From JAPLMI01 sp043798375 (GTDB taxonomy: Bacteria > Omnitrophota > Gorgyraeia > 2-01-FULL-45-10), in the NCBI GenBank assembly GCA_043798375.1, contig JAZDOS010000025.1, forward strand, positions 1-16,414: 16,414 nt of DNA. The letters are read 5' to 3'. Each line of letters starts with the position of its first letter. The first letter of the stretch is position 1. The translations under genes were made by a program, and so were the position numbers. Positions 11,758 to 16,414 of the stretch are shown here, one piece after another. The notes under the pieces are model-generated. The model saw only the letters and a list, made by a program, of their open reading frames with translations, was not told the DNA's origin and did no database searches.

Positions 11758-13086
11758 ATGGGAAGGCGTCCGGTTGACATGGATAAATTGGTTCTGGACC
11801 TGGTTTTGAACGATAATATCGATGATAAAAAGAAAATTGCGAAAAAAATAACCGACATCGCGTATAAGAAGGGAATATATCCTTCAAGCATAAACGGATT
11901 TTATCTCGCGCGCGGGAAAGGGCTTACCCCCGCGAATTTCACGGTACCCGCGATAAACCTGAGGGTATTGACGTATGATCTCGCGAAGGCGATATTCAGA
12001 TGCGCCAAGATTAATAATGCCGGCGCGTTTATTTTCGAGATCGCAAAATCGGAGATGGCCTACACGAACCAGCCGGCTTGCGAATATACGGCTGTTGTTC
12101 TTGCGGCGGCCGTGAAAGAGGGTTGGCTCGGGCCGGTCTTCATTCAGGGCGACCATTTTCAGGCGAACGCTAAGGCCTATAAAGAGAACCCGGAGAAAGA
12201 GTTAAATAACCTGAAGGACCTGATAGTCCATGCTATCGAGGCCGGGTTTTATAATATAGACATCGACTCTTCGACGCTCGTTGACCTGTCGAAGCCCACC
12301 ATCAGAAAACAGCAGGAAGCCAATTATGAGGTTTGCGCGAAACTTACGAATTTCATCCGGAAGATACAGCCGCGCGGGATAGAGGTTTCGGTCGGCGGGG
12401 AGATAGGCGAGGTCGGGCATCAGAACTCGACGCCGGAAGACCTGAAGGCGTTTATGGACGGCTATGCCGGCTCCTTACGCAAGGGGCGGTGCGGGATATC
12501 CAAGATAAGCATCCAGACAGGCACGTCCCACGGAGGCGTGGTGCTTCCGGACGGGACGATCGCCAAGGTGAAATTGGATTTCGATACGCTGAAGAACCTG
12601 TCAAAAATGGCGCGCGAGACCTACGGCCTCGCCGGCGCGGTCCAACACGGCGCGTCGACCCTTCCGTCCGAGGCATTCGGCAAATTCCCGGAAGTCGAAA
12701 CGGCAGAGGTGCATCTGGCGACCGAATTCCAGAATATGGTCTACGAATCGAAGCACTTTCCGAAAGAATTGAAAGACAGGATGTACGATTGGATAAAAAA
12801 GAACCTGGCCGCTGAGTTAAAGGCCGGCCAGACGGAAGAGCAGTTCATCTATAGCGCCAGAAAGAAAGCGCTCGGCCCGTTCAAGAAAGATATTATGGGG
12901 TTATCCGCCCAGGCGAGAGGCGAAATTGCCAAAGAGATAGAAGCGAAGTTCGAATTCCTCTTCGAAAAGTTGAACGTGAAGGATACCGGGGAACTCGTGT
13001 CGAAGCACACCGTGCTTAAAAGAGTGATTTCCAGAAAGCGCGAAGATGCGAAATCGATCGAGATAAGCGCGGAAGGCGCGGATTAA
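11758..13086 (+). CDS. Class II fructose-bisphosphate aldolase-like protein with long C-terminal extension
   Basis: A 442-residue zinc-aldolase-family protein. Class II FBP aldolases cleave or form fructose-1,6-bisphosphate. Expected landmarks are present: VPAIN (63-67), GDHF with His133 in the place of the HxDH motif, NIDIDSSTLVD (166 on), VSVGGEIGEVGH (210-221) for the conserved acidic/glycine segment, GTSHGG with His258, and QHGAST with His297. So three zinc-ligand histidines can be proposed. The normal HLDHG is QGDHFQ and the usual HGGSG is HGAST, so the active site departs from the canonical enzyme. The barrel ends near 350, and roughly 90 extra charged, helical residues follow. AAAGGAG lies 10 bases before ATG 11758. 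Its neighbours supply hexose-phosphates and SAM-cycle enzymes. FBP is the default substrate; another ketose phosphate is possible. Confidence 0.8.
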   Translation: MGRRPVDMDKLVLDLVLNDNIDDKKKIAKKITDIAYKKGIYPSSINGFYLARGKGLTPANFTVPAINLRVLTYDLAKAIFRCAKINNAGAFIFEIAKSEMAYTNQPACEYTAVVLAAAVKEGWLGPVFIQGDHFQANAKAYKENPEKELNNLKDLIVHAIEAGFYNIDIDSSTLVDLSKPTIRKQQEANYEVCAKLTNFIRKIQPRGIEVSVGGEIGEVGHQNSTPEDLKAFMDGYAGSLRKGRCGISKISIQTGTSHGGVVLPDGTIAKVKLDFDTLKNLSKMARETYGLAGAVQHGASTLPSEAFGKFPEVETAEVHLATEFQNMVYESKHFPKELKDRMYDWIKKNLAAELKAGQTEEQFIYSARKKALGPFKKDIMGLSAQARGEIAKEIEAKFEFLFEKLNVKDTGELVSKHTVLKRVISRKREDAKSIEISAEGAD

Positions 13087-13088
13087 AG

Positions 13089-13153
13089 TTAAAAATTCTA
13101 ACCAGGTTAGACCTTGCGGTTGCTCTAAGATCTAACCTGGTTAGAATTTTTAA
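13089..13153. terminator. Bidirectional terminator built from two inverted TCTAACC palindromes
   Basis: Positions 13089-13111 and 13131-13153 form a perfect 23-bp stem with a 19-base loop. The arms end in A5/T5 runs, so U-tracts follow the stem on both strands. Each arm is itself the palindromic unit also seen at 805-823. It lies between convergent genes and covers the lptG stop codon. Confidence 0.85.
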
Positions 13154-14241
13154 GCCCTCTTATTTACCAAGTATATCCCGATAGCCGCAAATAACACATT
13201 CCCCAGCCACGCCGCGACTATCGGCGGAAGCATTCCGGCTTTACCGAACGCTATACTTATCGCTATGAAGGCGTAGTACCCAAGCCCTATGGCGATAGAC
13301 ATACCCATGCCTATCAGGACTCCGCCGCGTGTCGTTACAATCGCGAACGGCGCCCCTATCAATATTATGATAAGGCTTATCAGCGGAAACGCCACCTTGT
13401 AGTGCAGGTCCACGAGAAGGCTCTTGACTAGCCTGGCGCTCGTCCCCCTGAAATTCCCTATATATTTATTCAGCTGTTTATAGCTTAAATAATCCGAATG
13501 CCATTCCCTGTTCGCGAAATCGCCGGGTTTTTCTCTTAATGGAATTTCCTTTTCCTCGAAGAATTGCGGCTCGCCCAATATCCTTCCGGCATTATCTATC
13601 TTCCACATTATTACTTTATAAAACTTCCAGCCCCGGCCGGTCCATGCGCCGCTCTGGGCGGTGATTTTTGAGACGAGATTTTCCTGTTTATCATGCTCGT
13701 GGATTATGATGTCCCCGAGCGTCTTCTTTTCGGTATCGTAATTTCTGGCGAATATGATCCTGTTTCCCGCCCCGTATACCGCGACGTTCTCGATGACCCT
13801 CGACAGCGAGTTTTTTCGTTTTTCTTTTTCGAGCTCATCACGCCTTATGACGCTCGACACCTTGGAACTTATCGGTATGATCCTGTCATTGATGATAAAT
13901 ACGCCGAGCGATATGATCGCGCCCAATATAAGCATCGGCGCCAGTATCCTCCACAGGCTTATGCCGCTCGATTTCATCGCGATTATCTCGTTATGTTTGT
14001 TAAGGTTGGAGAGCGTGAATATCGTCGAGAGGAGGACCGCCATCGGCGTCACCTGCAGTATTATCGTGGGCGTGTAGTATACATAAAAAGCGATAATCGA
14101 AAAGAGTGGTATTTTGTACTTTACGATATTGTCTATAAAAGAGAATATATCGATGATTATGGCCATGACGGTGAATAGAATCAGGCACCATAGGAACGGC
14201 CCCAGGAAACCTCTTACCATATACCTATCTATTATCTTCAC
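13150..14241 (-). CDS. lptG: LptF/LptG family lipopolysaccharide export permease
   Basis: A 363-residue YjgP/YjgQ-family inner-membrane protein, the family's normal length. LptF and LptG form the transmembrane part of the LptB2FG transporter that moves lipopolysaccharide towards the outer membrane. Three hydrophobic segments occupy about residues 13-36, 47-75 and 98-118. A soluble, strand-rich periplasmic domain (about 130-270) follows, then three segments near 284-302, 308-330 and 337-359. The coupling-helix signature NEIIAMKSSGIS (84-95) is clear. MKIIDRYM and the DIFSFIDNI stretch favour LptG over LptF. The start is GTG at 14241 with GGAGG 9 bases upstream, partly adjoining the inverted repeat at 14240-14292. 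A gap of 57 bases follows comF, probably in the same transcript. No partner lptF or lptB is visible. Confidence 0.85.
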   Translation of the reverse strand: MKIIDRYMVRGFLGPFLWCLILFTVMAIIIDIFSFIDNIVKYKIPLFSIIAFYVYYTPTIILQVTPMAVLLSTIFTLSNLNKHNEIIAMKSSGISLWRILAPMLILGAIISLGVFIINDRIIPISSKVSSVIRRDELEKEKRKNSLSRVIENVAVYGAGNRIIFARNYDTEKKTLGDIIIHEHDKQENLVSKITAQSGAWTGRGWKFYKVIMWKIDNAGRILGEPQFFEEKEIPLREKPGDFANREWHSDYLSYKQLNKYIGNFRGTSARLVKSLLVDLHYKVAFPLISLIIILIGAPFAIVTTRGGVLIGMGMSIAIGLGYYAFIAISIAFGKAGMLPPIVAAWLGNVLFAAIGIYLVNKRA

Positions 14242-14292
14242 CCCGTTAGACCTCCTGCTTACTCCCCGCTAAACCGAAAGGTCTAACGGGGT
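14240..14292. repeat. 14-bp inverted repeat with TCTAACGGGG core between comF and lptG
   Basis: ACCCCGTTAGACCT (14240-14253) pairs perfectly with AGGTCTAACGGGGT (14279-14292) around a 25-base loop. The core is a variant of the palindrome family seen at 805, 7435, 13097 and 13131. The lptG Shine-Dalgarno sequence GGAGG (14251-14255, minus strand) overlaps the edge of the arm, so folding could hide it. Confidence 0.75.
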
Positions 14293-14298
14293 TCACCC

Positions 14299-14970
14299 TT
14301 ATGCTCCCCTTGCAAGCGTGAGGCATCTCACTTCAACCGCGCCGGCCGCCTTCAGCACTCTGGCGCACCGGTCCAGAGTTGCGCCTGTTGTCAGGACATC
14401 ATCCACAAGAAGGACAGATTTACCCCTTACCGTATCACCCCCGCGCCGTATCCTGAAAGCGCCGCCCAGGTTAACGAGCCTTTCGGTTCTGGAGAGTTCA
14501 AACTGGCTTCTTGTCGCTTTGACCTTATCGAGCGTATCGGCAAGCGGTATTTTAAATTCATCGGATATCCTCGACGCCAGGAGTTTCGACTGGTTGAACT
14601 CCCTTTTTCTTAACCGGCTGTTGTGGAGCGGGACGAATGTTACAAGATCGACATTATCGGTTATTTCCGGATTATTATTTATGAATTCCGTCAAAAGGCG
14701 CGCGAATAATTTTGACAGCGATATCCGCCTTTTATACTTGAAAGCGTGGACGAGTTCCTTCAGGACGCCTTCATACAGAAGAGCGGAATACGCCCTATCA
14801 AAGCCTTGTCCGGCTAAATGCGGTTTCGGATTACGCCTTACCTGTCCTATGCAAAGTGCGCATACGCCGGACTCATCCATTGGGCTCAGCCCTTTTCCGC
14901 ATGAGGCGCAGCGGAGCGGGTAGACGAGATTTACGAGATTTTTTGCGATTGCTAAGACTGATTCGGTCAT
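14299..14970 (-). CDS. comF: ComF family protein (phosphoribosyltransferase-like)
   Basis: A 223-residue protein of the ComF family. An N-terminal zinc-ribbon (CASCGKG...CALC, first cysteine at residue 21) precedes a phosphoribosyltransferase fold with VLLVDDVLTTGATL as PRPP motif and FVPLHNSRLRKREFNQS in the middle, all typical of ComF/GntX. ComF proteins take part in DNA uptake or handling of transforming DNA in several bacteria; the biochemical reaction is uncertain. The start is placed at ATG 14970 rather than the in-frame GTG-containing extension to 15012. The extension would read through the promoter and terminator stem and adds only a hydrophobic, low-quality stretch. A TGGTATAAT box ends 7 bases before this ATG and no Shine-Dalgarno sequence exists, so the mRNA may be leaderless. 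lptG follows 57 bases downstream. Confidence 0.88.
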   Translation of the reverse strand: MTESVLAIAKNLVNLVYPLRCASCGKGLSPMDESGVCALCIGQVRRNPKPHLAGQGFDRAYSALLYEGVLKELVHAFKYKRRISLSKLFARLLTEFINNNPEITDNVDLVTFVPLHNSRLRKREFNQSKLLASRISDEFKIPLADTLDKVKATRSQFELSRTERLVNLGGAFRIRRGGDTVRGKSVLLVDDVLTTGATLDRCARVLKAAGAVEVRCLTLARGA

Positions 14971-14977
14971 GGGGGAT

Positions 14978-15006
14978 ATTATACCATAAAAAAATAAAAG
15001 GGTCAC
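14978..15006 (-). promoter_or_regulatory. Extended -10 promoter of comF, abutting the start codon
   Basis: On the minus strand TGGTATAAT occupies 14986-14978, and a partial -35 match GTGACC lies at 15006-15001 with 17 bases between. The predicted start falls at or within two bases of the comF ATG at 14970. The -35 half lies in the stem of the cspA terminator. Confidence 0.65.
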
Positions 15007-15058
15007 ACCCATTTATCTGTCGTCTAACAATAGATAAACGGGTGCGACCCTTTTATTT
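14992..15058 (-). terminator. Intrinsic terminator of cspA
   Basis: AAATAAAAGGGTC pairs with GACCCTTTTATTT over 13 bp. The stem continues through CACCC/GGGTG and TTTATCT/AGATAAA across single mismatches. On the minus strand it ends in CCCTTTTATTTTTTT. It lies 9 bases after the cspA stop and separates cspA from the comF promoter. Confidence 0.9.
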
Positions 15059-15067
15059 CTCTTTCGG

Positions 15068-15268
15068 TTATAACTTTGTTACGTTTGCCGCCTGTTCGCC
15101 TTTAGGGCCCTGGTTGATATCAAACTCAACCTCCTGGCCTTCCTCTAAAGACTTATAGCCATCACCCTGAATCGCGCTGTGATGAACAAATACATCCTTG
15201 CCGTCTTCAGGAGTAATAAACCCATAACCTTTTTGGTTTGAGAACCACTTTACTTTCCCTTTTACCAT
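15068..15268 (-). CDS. cspA: Cold shock protein (CspA family)
   Basis: A 66-residue single cold-shock domain, the standard size, which binds single-stranded RNA and DNA and melts RNA structure. RNP1 is KGYGFI (13-18) and RNP2 is VFVHH (26-30); KVKWFSNQ at the start and EGQEVEFDI with GPKGEQAANV at the end complete the OB-fold. ATG 15268 is preceded by AAGGAGG (15287-15281, minus strand), with a rather long 12-base spacing. A consensus promoter lies at 15494-15466, which would give a leader of about 190 bases with strong secondary structure, as for E. coli cspA. The gene ends at its own terminator. Whether it is cold-induced or constitutive cannot be told. Confidence 0.95.
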   Translation of the reverse strand: MVKGKVKWFSNQKGYGFITPEDGKDVFVHHSAIQGDGYKSLEEGQEVEFDINQGPKGEQAANVTKL

Positions 15269-15303
15269 TTATTTTCGGAACCTCCTTTCGAATATATTAT
15301 GGT

Positions 15304-15350
15304 ATCCGCCTTCGCAATCAACTTGTGATAGGGTAGATGCTTCGGCGGAT
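15304..15350. repeat. CCGCCTTCGC-ATCA palindromic repeat in the cspA leader
   Basis: ATCCGCC (15304-15310) pairs with GGCGGAT (15344-15350). The sequence order, with CCGCCTTCGCAATCA at the left and GCTTCGGCGGAT at the right, matches the left half of the element at 3458-3549. It lies inside the predicted cspA leader. Confidence 0.7.
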
Positions 15351-15378
15351 TGTTTGCCGGAAGTTAGCCGCAGCAAAC

Positions 15379-15460
15379 AAAAAAACCGCAAGGTCAGTCA
15401 TCCATGCCCGCTTGCGCAGGCTACCTTACGGCCCAGACTTCCAATCCTTCTTTACCACAA
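15379..15460 (-). ncRNA. Structured cspA leader segment or small RNA with terminator-like end
   Basis: On the minus strand, CCGTAAGGT (15431-15423) pairs with ACCTTGCGG (15394-15386) and is followed by seven T (15385-15379), a classic terminator shape. Inside sits GCCTGC-GCAA-GCGGGC (15421-15406), a 6-bp stem with a GNRA tetraloop. Upstream GGATTGGAAGT can pair with the later ACTTCC and AATCC, while GTTTGC/GCAAAC offers a competing fold, so two mutually exclusive structures are possible. A TTGACA-N17-TATATT promoter begins the transcript near 15459. This could be a stand-alone RNA of about 80 bases or an attenuator ahead of cspA. I do not recognise a known RNA family. Confidence 0.5.
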
Positions 15461-15465
15461 CAAAA

Positions 15466-15494
15466 AATATACCATCAAGGCCGCCTCTTGTCAA
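15466..15494 (-). promoter_or_regulatory. Consensus promoter driving the structured RNA and cspA
   Basis: On the minus strand a perfect TTGACA (15494-15489) and TATATT (15471-15466) are spaced by 17 bases, with a TGG extension before the -10 box. It is the best match to a housekeeping promoter in the window. Confidence 0.85.
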
Positions 15495-15520
15495 CAGAAA
15501 TTTTAAAATTTTAAAATATG

Positions 15521-15550
15521 TTGATTTTAGGCTTATTATTATATAATATA
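15521..15550 (+). promoter_or_regulatory. Candidate malQ promoter abutting its start codon
   Basis: TATAAT at 15540-15545 ends 11 bases before the malQ ATG. Alternatively TTGATT (15521-15526) with an 18-base spacer to TATATA (15545-15550) would start transcription at the ATG itself. The AT-rich stretch makes the exact boxes ambiguous. Either choice gives a leader of only a few bases. Confidence 0.45.
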
Positions 15551-15556
15551 TACGCT

Positions 15557-16414
15557 ATGCCTTATAATAATTGGAAAGGTATCGGTTCCGCCAGAAGGGC
15601 GGGGGTGCTTGCGCCGCTCTTCTCGGTCTATTCGAAAAATAGCTTCGGCATAGGTGATTTCCGCGACCTCAAGCTCCTCATAGACTGGTGCGGTAGCGCC
15701 GGCCTTTCAATATTGCAGCTTCTTCCTATGAACGAAGTCGGCCCTACCTTTTGCCCTTACGATGCGTTAAGCTCATTTGCCCTGGAACAGGCCTATATTT
15801 CTATCGATTCAAAGAAAGGCCATCCTCCCAAAGGCGGGCGTGTCGATTATGCGGTAAAAGAAGAAAAGCTCGACGAGCTTTGGAACCTTTATCTGAAAGA
15901 CAAGCAAAGCGAATCGAAGGATTTTAAAGAGTTCATTAAATCCAACAGTTACTGGATAGAAGATTTCGCGTTATTCAAGGTGTTGAGAAAGCATCACGGC
16001 GGGCGGCCCTGGTATGAATGGGATGATTGCTATAAAAACCGTGATCCCGAACGATTAAAAGATTTTAAAAAAAAGCATAGCGGCAGGATATCATTCCAGG
16101 CGTGGCTGCAGTGGGTAGCCTTCAATCAGTTCAAAAAGGCCAAAGCTTACGCCGCATCCAAAAATATAAAGATATGCGGCGATCTTCCCATCCTTATTTC
16201 AAGGGACTCTGCCGATGTCTGGGCCCACCCCGAATATTTTAAGTTAGACTTCGCCGCCGGCGCGCCGCCGGATATGTATTGCGCTAAAGGCCAGAGGTGG
16301 GGAGTGCCCACCTACAATTGGGAAAAGATTGCCGGGGATGGCTACCGGTATCTCAAAGAGAAGTTCGCCTTCGCGGAAAATTTTTACGATATACTGCGGG
16401 TGGACCATGTCGTC
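15557..16414 (+). CDS. malQ: 4-alpha-glucanotransferase (amylomaltase, GH77), 5' part
   Basis: The first 286 residues of a GH77 enzyme, cut by the window end; the full family length is about 500. The enzyme transfers alpha-1,4-glucan chains and serves maltodextrin and glycogen metabolism in the cytoplasm. The beginning WKGIGSARRAGVLAPLFSVYS, FGIGDF and LQLLPMNEVG...CPYDALSSFA is typical. GDLPILISRDSADVWAHPE, GAPPDMYCAKGQRWGVPTYNW and the final LRVDHV follow, with Asp283 matching the catalytic nucleophile of the RxDH motif. ATG 15557 has no Shine-Dalgarno sequence and lies 6-11 bases after a -10-like box, so a leaderless mRNA is possible. It is divergent from cspA. The reading frame is open to the last base. 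Confidence 0.93.
   Translation, partial: MPYNNWKGIGSARRAGVLAPLFSVYSKNSFGIGDFRDLKLLIDWCGSAGLSILQLLPMNEVGPTFCPYDALSSFALEQAYISIDSKKGHPPKGGRVDYAVKEEKLDELWNLYLKDKQSESKDFKEFIKSNSYWIEDFALFKVLRKHHGGRPWYEWDDCYKNRDPERLKDFKKKHSGRISFQAWLQWVAFNQFKKAKAYAASKNIKICGDLPILISRDSADVWAHPEYFKLDFAAGAPPDMYCAKGQRWGVPTYNWEKIAGDGYRYLKEKFAFAENFYDILRVDHVV

Noticed and set aside
12333..12815. 160-codon plus-strand frame inside the aldolase gene
   Set aside because: An arginine- and glycine-rich shadow frame of a GC-rich coding region. The aldolase frame carries all the recognisable motifs.
14971..15012. Longer comF start at 15012
   Set aside because: The 14 extra codons cross the -10 box and the cspA terminator stem, and the family normally begins shortly before the zinc ribbon.
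15337..15546. Plus-strand 69-codon frame upstream of malQ
   Set aside because: It overlaps the repeat, the structured RNA and the cspA promoter, has no ribosome binding site and resembles no protein family I know.

Overview
The window looks like a chromosomal segment of a Gram-negative bacterium from a poorly cultivated lineage. An LptF/LptG-type lipopolysaccharide-transport permease indicates an outer membrane. A membrane-anchored YvcK/GlmR protein, a bifunctional phosphoglucose/phosphomannose isomerase, an adenosylhomocysteinase of the short thermophile-like type, an oversized class II aldolase and many small palindromic intergenic repeats together remind me of Omnitrophota (OP3) genomes. 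That placement is an inference from gene content, not a measurement.

Layout. Positions 1-800 hold a repeat, an extended -10 promoter and an AzoR-like flavin reductase. Positions 800-3560 are an accessory strip rich in tRNA genes: tRNA-Arg(TCG), tRNA-Leu(TAG), a shattered tRNA-Lys locus, an intact tRNA-Lys(CTT), a 300-base field of hairpins with a 57-base direct repeat, an AT-richer orphan gene, and tRNA-Gly(GCC) whose promoter lies inside the 3' end of that gene. Between two tRNA-Lys copies sits a segment of about 1.2 kb with no integrase. It carries a broken DUF2971-like gene and a two-gene module (small toxin-like protein plus DUF2283 protein), and is bounded by tRNA-derived direct repeats and paired TGTATCAC-type motifs. 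It reads as a decayed or non-autonomous integrative element.

Positions 3590-7400 are a regulatory phosphotransferase operon: EIIA (PtsN-like), YvcK/GlmR, HPr and Enzyme I, with no sugar-transporting EIIB or EIIC in view. Positions 7450-13086 are a tight second gene set: PGI/PMI isomerase, sugar-nucleotidyltransferase, MetK, AhcY and a class II aldolase-like protein. It joins hexose-phosphate metabolism to the S-adenosylmethionine cycle, and its first three genes are linked by ATGA overlaps. A 23-bp-stem terminator separates it from the convergent minus-strand genes cspA, comF and lptG. At the right edge malQ (4-alpha-glucanotransferase) starts on the plus strand and runs off the window.

The least explained features are: (i) the series of partial tRNA-Lys copies, which suggests repeated insertion at one tRNA gene; (ii) a structured leader or small RNA upstream of cspA, with a consensus promoter and a terminator-like hairpin; (iii) comF and malQ, which have -10 boxes almost touching their start codons and no Shine-Dalgarno sequence, as expected for leaderless mRNAs; and (iv) a family of palindromes with the core TCTAACnnGGTT that border genes and in two places carry or abut the ribosome binding site.
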